From Silene conica (Eukaryota; Streptophyta; Magnoliopsida; Caryophyllales; Caryophyllaceae): 64,000 nucleotides of DNA. The first letter of the stretch is position 1. Each line of letters begins with the position of its first letter. Below the pieces are notes generated by a model. The model was not told the DNA's origin. It saw only the letters and a list, made by a program, of their open reading frames with translations, and did no database searches. The DNA lies in NCBI GenBank assembly GCA_029255685.2, contig CM055314.2, positions 948,399 to 1,012,398 on the forward strand. The letters run 5' to 3'. This document shows positions 16,319 through 27,760 of the stretch, one piece after another. Made by a program: the position numbers and the translations under genes.

Positions 16319-16580
16319 CAGAGGCGTATCTAGGACTCATTGGACGGGGTGCGGAAGATTAACGAAATTACGAAAATTTGGGAATTATGTCTATATAATA
16401 AAAATTTGGTTATAATTGTAAAAAAACATCGAACAAAAATTGTTTACTAGAAGTATTGAACCCTTGACCTTAGACAAGGAAAACCTACACCCAACCACTA
16501 GACCAACATAGTTAATATGTCTATTAAACACAAAGTTATACTTATTTTTTAACAAAAGGGGTGCGGGTGCATCGCCTATG
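16319..16580 (-). mobile_element. hAT-type MITE, 262 bp, with tRNA-like internal boxes
   Basis: The ends are CAGAGGCG and CGCCTATG, and the 8 bp target duplication CTTGAGTG lies at 16311-16318 and 16581-16588. On the minus strand the middle reads tggtctagtggttggg...ggtcaagggttcaa, closely resembling pol III A and B boxes. The termini and duplication say hAT; the boxes suggest a SINE nested in or captured by it. Confidence 0.85.
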
Positions 16581-16660
16581 CTTGAGTGTAGAATGTTGGG
16601 GAATGGGAAACTTACTAGGCATTTGCAAGATTACCGTTGGTCATATCGCTGACAGCTACC

Positions 16661-18199
16661 TCAAGCAGAACCCAACAACTCAGGCTTCCTCAACCAATAT
16701 TCCTGGAACCTCTGCCTTCCATACTCCAGGTAATCAAACTCGATTTCATTTACATGCTCCTGGATGTTTCGGGATAAGAAAGAGGCCTCGTGAGTCATAT
16801 GAAAGAGATAACTTTCTCACAAAAAAAACAGTTTCGACATACACATGGACCAAAATGTAAATATGCACAGATTTCATTTAACAACAACAACAACATCAGA
16901 GCCTTAGTCCCAAAATGATTTGGGGTCGGCTGACATGAATAATCCTTTGGAACAAATTCCGATTCATGTCCATAAAATGTGACTGATTTTTAGGCTGGCT
17001 GCCACAAACCTACCGCAACCCTCCTCCTTTCTCCGGGCTTGGGACCGGTAATGATAAACCTGGGCAACTAGTATTTGTTGCTTCACAGTTTCCCTATAAT
17101 GTTAAGCTGCTAATAGGATGCACCAAGCCAACACCACCTTTGTCACAAAATAATTTGGGGTTGATGAACATGATCATCATTAAGGAACTGAAGATCTGAA
17201 ATCATTACGAAGAACTTACTAGTAAACCCGAGTTTGTCAGTGAACAAAAATGTCTTACGTTTGAAACAAATATTCGTGCAATTTGACATAAAGATCAAGT
17301 GTGCGTTGTATCAAAATATTGAATAAAAAAAGAGAAGGCTTCACTGTGATTGTGAAAAAGGATAATCAACAACACAAATTCTCATTTGTGACGGATACCG
17401 TTTTCTCTCACAAAATACCCATGAGAGGTGAGTGGGAAAGCACATGAAGGGTGCCCCACCTTATCCCCTCTTCCTTTTTGTGAGAGGTCACAAGCTTGTG
17501 ACGGGATTAGCCCGTCACAAGCAAGACCTGCTGAATCAACAAAGGGTCCTAATAATAAAACTAAATACCACAAGAGGTACTAAGGGACCAATATGTACCG
17601 AAATTATTCCCCATAGTCCCCAGAATAAATGGGTTGCTAGTGTATACTTCTCAACATCCTGAAGCAGCTGTTCCACTTGGTGATCACTCGGCTGTTGACC
17701 TGCATAAACACCAACGAGGGTATAGAACTATAGGTTTGTATATAATTGAATTCAGCGAGGTCTATCAGGCAGAACTTTTCACATGCAGCTACAGAACAAT
17801 TAAACAGTACCTGATGAGCTCAGGTATCTGCAAATAAATCTTCGACGCTCTTGCAAACCTATTCCCAGTTACAGTCGAATAAAAATTTTAGAAACGGATT
17901 ATGCATTAAAGAGAGTAAAAAAGCAGACATCAAGGACGGGGAAAGCATAGCGTAGGAAGACCACTCACCAGGGTATTTACAGTAATCCAATTTATGAGGT
18001 GCTTCTGTATGGTAGTCAGCAGCCATCTCACAAAAGTGATTGGCTATGTCAAATGCAACAGGATTGTAGCTAGCGTACTCATAGTCCTACAGTACCACAG
18101 AACCAATAATACGAGTGATCAACTAAAAGGATGAAGATTGGATATCTAATGAGATAAAGAACGGTATCACCCTTGACAAACTAGGAAACAGTGAGATGG

Positions 18200-18240
<41 letters not shown>

Positions 18241-21200
18241 GAGCCTTAGTCCCAAAATGTTTTGGGGTCGGGTGACATGAATCATCCTTTGAAACAGTGA
18301 GATGGAAACATGCAAAAAAAAAAAAAATTCAACCTCAAGATCAACTACTGCAAAAGTCAGTCAGTATCCATATTAATAGTACGTACAACTTAACTGATCA
18401 CTGATCACTGATCACTGATAGATTGACCCAGAAACAAAGAAATATTTCTTTTCCTCAGGTTAAAAATCACTCAAACATCGGAGAAACCATCATTTTCACA
18501 TATCATCAATCACGGGTTGATTTGCGCAAACAATATAAATATAAATTGACCAATTGATTAACTAAGGAATAATGAATTTGTGTTGGTCTACCAACTCATG
18601 GGTGAAAGCTGAGCTAAGTTGCTAGCCTGTTTCGATCTAAAGGGCAGCCCGGTGCACGATGGCGTCCCCGCTAGGCGAGGGTCCGGGGAAGGGCCCACCA
18701 CAAGGGTGTAATGGGGGCAAGCCTTCCCTTGCCATTTTGGCAAGAGGCCGTTCCCAGGGCTTGAACCCGTGACCTCACGGTCACAAAGCATATTGTCTAA
18801 TCTTAAATAAATTGATGAAATAAATACTCGACTCAGGTATGTTGGGACTAATAGCTGATACATCAGACCTAAGCTTAAGGTGATAAAAAGATCGAACCCC
18901 TACGCATATTTGGGTCACAAAAGAGGTAAAATTTTAGTTTCTAAGGTCACTATCCCCAACAGTCACTTAGAAAGAAAATAACATTTAGGCCCTGTTCTTT
19001 TTGGCTGAAACGAGCTGAATTGAATTAATTGAAGTAGAGCTTAACTGAACTAAATTAAGTGGAACTCGGGTGACGTAAATTTAGTTGAATTAAAAGTTAA
19101 TTTTGTGAAGAGAAACTTAACGTAAATTTAGTTGAATTAAAAGTTAATTGAACATGATTGATTGAACGAAAATAAAACTTAACGAAATACAACCAAGCAA
19201 AATGATAAGGAGCTGAAATTAAGCCAGAAAGAAAGAACAGGGCCTTAGTTCTATGATAAGAGGAACTTACAATTATGGTTATTGATTTTGTCTGTTCATC
19301 TATCATTATGTTGCCATATTGCAGATCATTGTGGCAAAACCCAATAAGCTGGTTTTTTGAAAGCTTTCTTTCTAGTTCTGCAATCTCTTCACCTAGTGTA
19401 TCCAAGTGAAATGTCTGAGCTTCTTCTGGAGGAGACATGCGTTTAGCTTGACTTAACCAATCTCTGAAAATTTATATGAGAAACAAATCAGCAGTGAATA
19501 ATGAAATAATATATATCTACAAGTCAGCGAATAGAAGAAAAAGAAAATACCTTAATCGATCCCAGAGTTTGATCTTTTTAGATCCTGGCATGTCAAGATC
19601 ATGGAATTCCTTCAGTTTAGCAGCTATTAAAGTCGATATATCTGGATCACGCAGATCAGATGCTGAAAGTGTCTGAAGTTTGAAAAGAAAAAGAAAAGAG
19701 AGTATCAAATATCGATACATTTTGTGCTGATGATCAAAGGAAATCTGAACCTGTTAAATGAGTTAACAGGAAATCTTCTAATACAAAAATGACCATCACA
19801 ACACAAACAAAAGAGCAATCGTGTGTGGGTTTAAACTTGGGTGAAATTTCCAAGGATATCAGGTTCAAACCTCACCGAGAGCAAACTTGTGGGGTTATGG
19901 CATGAGGTTCTGCCTTCTAGACTTCGAGCACCCTCTAAGAAGGGTGGTTGACCTGGTATGCATGGTTTGGAGGTGTATATGTGGAGGTTTACTCAATGCG
20001 CACCAAAGGTAGCGGGTTCCGTCGTTATTCAATAGAAAGAGAAATATATTCTCCACTATAAAATAAAAATAAAAATTGACAAAATAAAATTTTAGAATTT
20101 CAAAAAAGACGAATACCATAAACGATTGAGCAAAACACTCAATATTCTTTGATTATGGAATACGATGGAATAAAGCAAAATGACTCACTAAACTGGTTAC
20201 ACTTTTCTTTATTGTGAAGTTGCACTCATTTGGAATAAAGCAAAATGACTCGCAAAATGATTCAATGCAATTTTGACGCAATATTCATTTTGAAATAGCC
20301 TTTTTGTATTGCTAACACATGGGTTAGACTGCATACATATTACGCCCTTCCCTCAACCCCGCAACTCGGCGGAGCGCTTGAGGCATTGGGATAATGTTGC
20401 TATTGTCATATTAGGCTACCATAAACAGTACTATATTCTATACCCAAAGGATCCTATAGATTTCAATCTCCCGGGTTCAACTTACACTTACTATACAAGC
20501 AGTTTACTAAATACATGGATGAAGATGAGAATTTTGCAGAACTAATAATTTGATATAGAGTAATGAAAGAACAATGAATGCACTAGAGCTTGTTGATTTC
20601 CAGTGCTTCACTGCTTCTCAATTGTCTTCCATACACGAAGTTTATAAATGGTCTAGTAGATATGTTCATACAAGCACGCACAAACAGTGGATGGTGCTTC
20701 AGACATGCATGACGTTCTAACAGGACGTGCTGTAAAAGGCTCCATGAAACTTCAAATTAGGCAATTGAATGGACGAGTAAAGATATGTCTTCCAACCAAA
20801 ATTGTTCAATGCTTCACATATTTCTCATAACTAATCTAATCGGCCACTTTCTATTACATGAGATATTTGTATGATTTGGAGTTACTAATACACCATAACC
20901 AAAAAATGGTAGTTCCATGAACATGAAGGGTTGAAGATGAAAACAGTATACAAACAAATATGTACAAAAGAACAATTACATAAGCACATAGTTCTTTTGC
21001 AACCGAAGATGTCTTAGTCTAGTGGTTAAGACGGAGGTATTGTGGATAATAGGTCCCGGAATCGAATCCCCCCTCCCCATATTGTAATGCGACTAAGTGC
21101 GCGCTTCGTTGAACCAAAAAAAAATAGTTCTTTTGCACTAGCACTTCTAGAAATTATAGGAAGCATAAACAACCTATAAAATAGACATGACAAATTTTGC

Positions 21201-21635
21201 CCAAACATTCATTCAAATAGAAAAACATTTATCATAGTTAACCGGAAAACTCACCCTTGCACGGATAAACTCCTCAACCCTTCCAGTAGAAAAACGGCCT
21301 AACAACCGTGGTCCTTGACCATGCTTCGACATACACTCAAATGTCCTAATCTCATCCTCCCTATCGAAAAAGACGCCGACGCCCTCTCCATAGATCCTAA
21401 CTAAGACCTTCCTGGACATCTCTCCAGCTTTTGTCGGCCACTTGATTTGGTAGACTTGATTGGTCATTGCACCCTTGAGGCGAATCACTTGTAAAGCATG
21501 TGGGTCAATGACATCATCCCATTTCGAGGCAATTGAATGTAGAATCTTCCTTGCCTCAGCTGGCAACTGATGATCCTTGTGACTTTCCGTGTTACCCACA
21601 GCACCCATAGAGTCCGTCAGTTTCCCTGTCATCAT
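16661..21635 (-). CDS. CK: Choline kinase
   Basis: It phosphorylates choline with ATP to phosphocholine, the first step of the CDP-choline route to phosphatidylcholine. Seven exons on the minus strand: 21255-21635, 19551-19672, 19271-19463, 17969-18086, 17811-17858, 17599-17699, 16661-16759. All junctions are GT-AG and phases join to 353 residues, normal for plant choline kinases (~350). Features: nucleotide-loop region [15 protein letters not shown] (about 53-67); [19 protein letters not shown]; Brenner motif [15 protein letters not shown] at 209-223 (catalytic D214, N219); choline kinase motif [20 protein letters not shown] at 233-252; C-terminal [12 protein letters not shown] and [16 protein letters not shown]. 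The first ATG (21635) gives MMTGK; the ATG at 21608 (MGAVG) is an alternative start. The frame is intact. Confidence 0.95.
16872..17070 (-). mobile_element. RTE-like LINE 3' end or derived SINE, choline kinase intron 6
   Basis: An (AAC)n run at ~16880-16896 is followed by agagccttagtcccaaaatg, atttggggtcgg, ctggctgcc, caaccctcctcc and cgggcttgggaccggtaatg. This is the conserved 3' region of plant RTE-type elements, whose TTG-repeat tail appears here as AAC on the + strand. The 5' end is degraded, and the right boundary near 17070 is approximate. Confidence 0.7.
17373..17533 (-). mobile_element. MITE-like element with CTTGTGACGG ends, copy 2, choline kinase intron 6
   Basis: This is the near-complete reverse complement of 8415-8582. 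It begins cacaaattctcatttgtgac and ends cccgtcacaagcaagacctg. The interior matches in order, including gtgagtgggaaagcacatg and ccccaccttatcccctcttc. It lies 65 bp from the exon 6 donor. Confidence 0.8.
18205..18290 (-). mobile_element. Very short RTE-type 3' fragment, choline kinase intron 3
   Basis: It is a (CAA)n tract, then agagccttagtcccaaaatg, ttttggggtcgg and gtgacatgaatcatcc. An about 20 bp target duplication (gaaacagtgagatggaaaca) lies at 18185-18204 and 18291-18310. This is a severely 5'-truncated retrotransposition event of under 90 bp, possibly recent because the duplication is perfect. Confidence 0.85.
18638..18789 (-). mobile_element. Au-type SINE, 5'-truncated, choline kinase intron 3
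   Basis: It is nearly identical to 6526-6674: cagcccggtgcacgatggc, gtccggggaagggccc and cttgaacccgtgacctcacg. It breaks off at cacaaagca, before the A-box region. This copy therefore lacks the 5' tRNA head seen in the AUG3 intron copy. Confidence 0.9.
18988..19244 (+). mobile_element. Tourist-like MITE (PIF/Harbinger), copy 3, choline kinase intron 3
   Basis: The ends are GGCCCTGTTCTTTTTGGCTG and CCAGAAAGAAAGAACAGGGCC. TTA duplications lie at 18985-18987 and 19245-19247. Internally a ~30 bp stretch (cgtaaatttagttgaattaa) is duplicated at ~19073 and ~19121. It lies 26 bp from the exon 3 donor at 19270. Confidence 0.92.
19820..20040 (+). mobile_element. SINE (ends ...GGTAGCGGG... A-tail), copy 2, choline kinase intron 1
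   Basis: It carries cttgggtgaaatt, a good B box (AGGTTCAAACCTC at ~19860), cttcgagcacc, atgcgcaccaaaggtagcgg and an A-rich end. It is homologous to 10214-10443. The exact ends and target duplication were not resolved. Confidence 0.75.
21002..21123 (+). mobile_element. tRNA-derived SINE, 122 bp, choline kinase intron 1
   Basis: The pol III A box lies in tagtctagtggttaagacgg (21016-21035) and the B box in ggaatcgaatcccc (21059-21072). It ends in an A run. A perfect 14 bp target duplication atagttcttttgca lies at 20988-21001 and 21124-21137. It is very short, little more than a tRNA-like head and tail. Confidence 0.9.
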
Positions 21636-22223
21636 TAGGCGATAAGCTCATTTAAACAAGATGACATTCAAGTTACTACAAACAACAGAATTTCAAGTGA
21701 AAAGATTGTAAATGCCATGAACCACATTTTGTCAATTAAATTTTGTTTTAGCAAAAAAAAAATCAGAAATTTAGTAATTGCATGGATGAATACATAACCT
21801 TGTATCAACCGGTATCAAATGGGAAGTATGTGCTTTTTAAGACATCAAAGAAAACATATAAATTGGCATAAACGCGTGACGGGGGATGGTTTAAGGGACA
21901 AACACAAAAGGCATGATGTAGTCTTAGTGTTGGATATGCTTTAAAATCAAGACTTGTTGAATGGGATATTCATATGAGTATGAAGTAGTGCAGCAATGAA
22001 GCAAGTAGTTGCTTTTGTATGCTTGTATTTTCAGTTTTCATCTCCACTGCTTTACAACCATTTCATACTTAGGTATAATGTATCCGCGTCCATACCAAAT
22101 ACCAAAAATGTCTTAGCAGAGCTATTACTGGTTCAGGTAGACATATTGTCAACATAAGGTTGCATATTAGAATCCCCTCCCCTTGCACTATACATCCCGT
22201 TTGGGCCAAAATACACATGCACT

Positions 22224-22619
22224 CTAGCTAGGTAGTACGGACACTTCTCCTAATTAGTCGTCCCATGTCCGACACCATATCCGACACTGGGATTCTCGGC
22301 ACTCGTTGGACACATGGTTAAACCTATTATAGTTTAGACGAGGAATAAAATTTTAAAAAAATCCGTTAGAAGATGAATCTGGCTGGAAAAATGAGAATTA
22401 GTTATAGTAGAGGTCGAATTGTACTTTACTTATTCAGATTTAGCTTCAAATACAGTAATAAAAATAAAATTATTCGTTATTTATAACGATATATTATATT
22501 TAAATGAAGTACCCCGTGTCCTAAATTTCGTGGGATGTCGTATCACGTTTCCGTGTCGTGTCCATTTTGGTGCTACCTAGCATGCATGTCGGGTCCGTGT
22601 CGGTTTTGGTGCTACCTAG
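22224..22619. mobile_element. hAT-type MITE, 396 bp
   Basis: The left end is CTAGCTAGGTAGTACGGACAC. The right end is GTGTCGGTTTTGGTGCTACC followed by TAG. An 8 bp target duplication CATGCACT lies at 22216-22223 and 22620-22627. The right end is itself tandemly duplicated: ttttggtgctacctagcatg occurs at ~22565 and ~22605. It shares cgacac/gtgtcg words with the MITE at 11415-11603. Confidence 0.85.
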
Positions 22620-23018
22620 CATGCACTATCCATCACGCCACCAAAACCCCAATAACAATCCTATCGATTAAAGCAATAACCACAGAGTATACGAGGCTTT
22701 ACGTTATGGGGTTCAAACTCCATTATTTATTTTGTGATTCTCAGTACCACCATCTATACGAGAATTAATTAGGTAGCATTAGAATTAGATCCTTGGTTTC
22801 TGTCAAGTCTAGATTGTTCATTGTTCAATTCCAAAATATCCTATTGATCCAACAATTCAGTTGTCACAGAATTTTGAACCATTTTTTTTATATACTTAAA
22901 AACAATTCTGGGCAAAAAACCCAATTAAATTACTCATGCAAAATTGAACTTCTTACAGATTATAAAGAATCAAACATTTGTAAAAAAAATTAAAATTACC
23001 TCCTGATGTTTAAGGCAA

Positions 23019-23215
23019 TGATGGGGATGGTGATGATGATGTTGCAGATAATGACGGCGGAGATGATGATGATGGCTATGATAGACGAGAAGATGGTGTG
23101 GTAATGTTGAATGGTAGTGATGGTGAACGATGATGGTGACAGTGAGCAAAACCAGAGATTGCGGAGATAATATTGGAGAACCAAGGAGATGATGATGGGG
23201 TGGTTATTTGGTGGT
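23019..23215. repeat. Imperfect GATGAT/GATGGT trinucleotide-rich stretch
   Basis: gatgatgatg, gatggtgatg and similar runs extend over ~200 bp on the + strand. It is low-complexity, and the apparent open frame on the minus strand is a by-product. Confidence 0.7.
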
Positions 23216-26200
23216 GATGCTCATTAAATAAATAAATAAATAAGGTAAAATATTAAAATTTGCTATTATTTTGGTTAAGAAATTTATTTGCTCAAATACA
23301 AATTTTTCTTTTTTTTTAATTATACCGGTTACAATTTTACCCTTATTATTTTTCACCACCTCATTTAATTAATTTTTCTGTCTCTTCTTTTTTTCTTCCA
23401 TTATCACCTTTAATCAATTGCCATTAACTTCGCTCTGACCAACCCCAACCGCTCCCATATCGCAATGCTTTGTTTGAAAAAATTCAAGGTAGAAACTAAA
23501 TAAAAAAATATCAAATAAAATACACTTAATCAAAGATCTGAAGCTTAAAAATAACGTAAAATTGAAAGCAAATATAAACGTATTTTTCTATATTATAGAA
23601 TACGAATCGAAACCTACTCATAAAACAAAATACACAATGTCCAATAACCGCTAAACTGCTGAGCTCCAATGACCAAGCAGTACCTACCAGATGCATGTTA
23701 TCTCCCTTGCTTTTCTTAGAGACAAATTTACTATCCAAACTTCACTTAATCACCTACCCCATCAATGTTCTAGTATGGTAAATTTGGGTCTATTGCAGAT
23801 CGACTGACTAACTTTTTTACTCCGTATTTAGTTTACTTGGTTCTTCTCTTAATTTATGAGTTAAGAAAGATAAAGATCAATCGAAAAGACGGTAGAATGG
23901 AAAAGGATAGAGATGAACTGAAAACACATTAATTTTAGTGAATGATAAACCTTAACAATTTCAATAAAACATATCAATAAATGTTAAACAACTGAATTAT
24001 TTCAATAATTATAATTCATCGTTAAAATATTTTTAGAGCAATTAGCTTCAATTTTGGTGATCATATAAAGCTTATTTTGTTTATGTAAAGAAAAAAGGGT
24101 TTGACGGAAAATTAATGAAAAAGTGTATGTGAAAGATTAAAGTTCATATGTGAAAAAAAGTAATTATAATAGTTTAAAACACATGCAACAATTGTAAGAG
24201 TTTGAAATTTACACATTTTCAAATCCGTGAAAAAATGCACGAATTTAGTGTTAAAACCTAATAACAAAATTTTTAGATCTACTAATTTTAGTGGATTAGC
24301 TCAATATGTATAACGAATTTCTTTGGAGTATTATTTTAACGGAATCCTCTAAAATCTACTCAACAGAGTTTTATAGTTGATTTCTTTTGTTAACTTTTTT
24401 GATCTCATTTTTCAAATTGAAAATTAAAACAGTACTATTTAATAACTTTTTTTATTGAAAACTACATTTCTTATTAAAAAAATTACTCAAATTTAGTAAA
24501 ATCTCGAAAATTTGCTATTATGATGGTCAAAATGTTAGAGTTAAAAGCTTCAAATTAAATATAGTAACGTTATTTGTTTAATCATTTATATTTTCATTGT
24601 CTAATAATGTTTTTTGTTCATTTTTTATTTTACTTTTTTATTATGGATAAACTATGTGGATTATTGAGAAAATTTTTCATTCTCATACTGTATTATTTCA
24701 TAAAACAACATAAACTAAAGTATATAACTTATTTTTTGTATTTTAAACACGACCTTTAAAATAACGTAAGAGTCTCTAAATGTGTCTATTTTAAATCGTA
24801 TGTCAATTTTAGAACCTTTAGTCATTTTTATATTACTATGATGCGAATATCGAGAATTTTTATCTTGGGGCCTCATTGGCCAAAAAAACGTGGATAATAA
24901 CCTTCAAAATTGACTATTTTCGGTCATTTTAGATCCGAATTATTTTTTTTTCCGAATCTTTGTCAATAGGCTCATTATAACCGATAATGAATATGGGATG
25001 GTTGAATTTTCATAAAACAACATAAACTAAAGTATATAACTTATTTTTTGTATTTTAAACACGACCTTTAAAATAACGTAAGAGTCTCTAAATGTGTCTA
25101 TTTTAAACCGTATGCCAATTTTAGCACCTTTAGTCATTTTTATATGGTATTAAAGTACTATGATGCGAATATCGAGAATTTTTATCTTGGGGCCTCTTTG
25201 GCCAAAAAAACGTGGATAATAACCTTCAAAATCGAATATTTTCTGTCATTTTAGATCCGAATTATTTTTTTTTCTGAATCTTTGTCAATAGGCTCATTAT
25301 ATCCGATAATAAATATTGGATGGTTGAATTTTCATAAAACAAGATAAACTAAAGTATATAACTTAGTTTTTGTATTTTAAACACGACCATTAAAATAACG
25401 TAAGAGTCTCTAAATGTGTCTATTTTACACCTTATGCCAATTTTAACACCTTTAGTCATTTTTATATGGTATTAAAGTACTATGATGCGAATATCGAGAA
25501 TTTTTATCTTGGGGCCTGTTTGACCAAAAAAAACGTGGATAATAACCTTCAAAATCGACTATTTTCGGTCATTTTAGATCCGAATTATTTTTTTTCTGAA
25601 TCTTTGAAAATAGGCTCATTATATGCGATAATAAATATTGGATGATTGAATTTTCATAAATCAACATAAACTAAAGTATATAACTTATTTTTTGTATTTT
25701 AAACACGACCTTTAAAATAACGTAAGAGTCTTTAAATGTGTCTATTTTAAACCGTATGCCAATTTTAGCACCTGTAGTCATTTTTATATGGTATTAAAGT
25801 ACTATGATGCGAATATCGAGAATTTTTTTCTCGGGATCTTTTTGGCCAAAAAAACGTGGATAATAACCTTCAAAATCGGCTATTTTCGGTCATTTTAGAT
25901 CCGAATTATTTTTTTTTCTGAATCTTTGTCAATAGGCTCAGTATATCCGATAATAAATATTGGATGGTTGAATTTTCATAAAACAACATAAACTAAAGTA
26001 TATAACTTATTTTTTGTATTTTAAACACGACCTTTAAAATAACGTAAGAGTCTCTAAATGTGTCTATTTTAAACCGTTTGCCAATTTTAACACCTTTAGT
26101 CATTTTTATATATTAAAGTACTATGATGCGAATATCGAGAATTTTTATCTTAGGGCCTCTTTGGCCAAAAAAACGTGGATAATAACCTTCAAAATCGACT

Positions 26201-27760
26201 ATTTTCGGTCATTTTAGATCCGAATTTTTTTTTTTTTCTGAATCTTTTTCAATAGGCTCATTATATCCGATAATAAATATTGGATGTTTGAATTTTCATA
26301 AAACAACATAAACTAAAGTATATAACTCAGTTTTTGTATTTTAAACACGATCTTTAAAATAACGTAAGAGTCTCTAAATATGTCTATTTTATACCTTATG
26401 CCAATTTTAACACCTGTAGTCATTTTTATATGGTATTAAAGTACTATGATACGAATATCGAGAATTTTTATCTTGGGGCCCGTTTGACCAAAAAAACGTG
26501 GATAATAACCTTCAAAATCCACTATTTTCGGTCATTTTAGATCCGAATTATTTTTTTTCTGAATCTTTGTCAATAGGCTCATTATATGCGATAATAAATA
26601 TTGGATGATTGAATTTTCATAAATCAACATAAACTAAAGTATATAACTTATTTTTTATATTTTAAACACGACCTTTAAAATAACGTAAGATTCTCTAAAT
26701 GTGTCTATTTTAAACCGTATGCCAATTTTAGCACCTTTAGTCATTTTTATATGGTATTAAAGTACTATGATGCGAATATCGAGAATTTTTTTTCTCGGGA
26801 CCTTTTTGGCCAAAAAACGTGGATAATAACCTTCAAAATCGGCGATTTTCGGTCATTTTAGATCCGAATTATTTTTTTTTTTCTGAATCTTTGTCAATAG
26901 GCTCATTATATCCGATAATAAATAATGGATGGGTAGATTTTGATAAAACAACATAAACTAAAGTATATAACTTATTTTTTATATTTTAAACACGACATTT
27001 AAAATAACGTAAGAGTCTCTAAATGCGTCTATTTTAAATCGTATGCCAATTTTAACACCTTTAGTCATTTATATATGGTATTAAAGTACTATGATGCGAA
27101 TATCGAGAATTTTTTTCTCTGGAACTTTTTGGCCAAAAAAACGTGGATAATAACCTTCAAAATCGGCTATTTTCGGGAATTTTAGATCCGAATTTTTTTT
27201 TTTTTTTCTGAATCTTTGTCAATAGGCTCAGTATATCCGATAATAAATATTGGATGGTTGAATTTTCATAAAACAACATAAACTAAAGTATATAACTTAT
27301 TTTTTGTATTTTAAACACGACCTTTAAAATAACGTAAGAGTCTCTAAATGTGTCTATTTTAAACCGTTTGCCAATTTTAACACCTTTAGTCATTTTTATA
27401 TGGTATTAAAGTACTATGATGCGAATATCGAGTATTTTTTTGTCGGGACCTTTTTGGCCAAAAAAACGTGGATAATAACCTTCAAAATTGGCTATTTTCG
27501 GTCATTTTAGATTCGATTTTTTTTTTTTCTGAATCTTTGTCAATAGGCTCATTATATCCGATAATAAATATTGGATGGTTGAATTTTCATAAAACAACAT
27601 AAACTAAAGTATATAACTTATTTTTTGTATTTTAAACACGACCTTTAAAATAACGTAAGAGTCTCTAAATGTGTCTATTTTAAACCGTTTGCCAATTTTA
27701 ACACCTTTAGTCATTTTTATATGGTATTAAAGTACTATGATGCGAATATCGAGAATTTTT

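Larger units (their letters stand above)
15209..16660 (-). other. Probable 3' UTR and 3' flank of the choline kinase gene
   Basis: Read on the minus strand, non-repetitive sequence continues past the stop codon at 16661, apart from two inserted hAT MITEs. It reaches a polyadenylation-like AATAAA near 15216-15223 (in ttcaataaatttgttcc). The stretch 15230-15560 has transcript-like base composition and no good frame. This assignment is by position only; a separate short gene is possible. Confidence 0.4.
21636..24694. other. AT-rich intergenic DNA between choline kinase and the satellite array
   Basis: It includes the choline kinase promoter side, a hAT MITE at 22224-22619, a GATGAT-rich stretch at 23019-23215, and a short (AAAT)n run near 23224. 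From 23240 to 24694 it is strongly AT-rich with scattered homopolymers. No gene, RNA or further element was recognised. Confidence 0.6.

Noticed and set aside
16561-16860. Plus-strand 99-codon frame
   Set aside because: It is antisense to the last choline kinase exon (16661-16759), which has clear family residues and correct splice phase on the minus strand.
21002-21123. Possible tRNA gene (A and B boxes)
   Set aside because: No cloverleaf closes, it ends in an A run, and a perfect 14 bp target duplication marks it as a SINE.
23019-23184. Minus-strand 62-codon frame
   Set aside because: It is produced by GATGAT-type low-complexity sequence.
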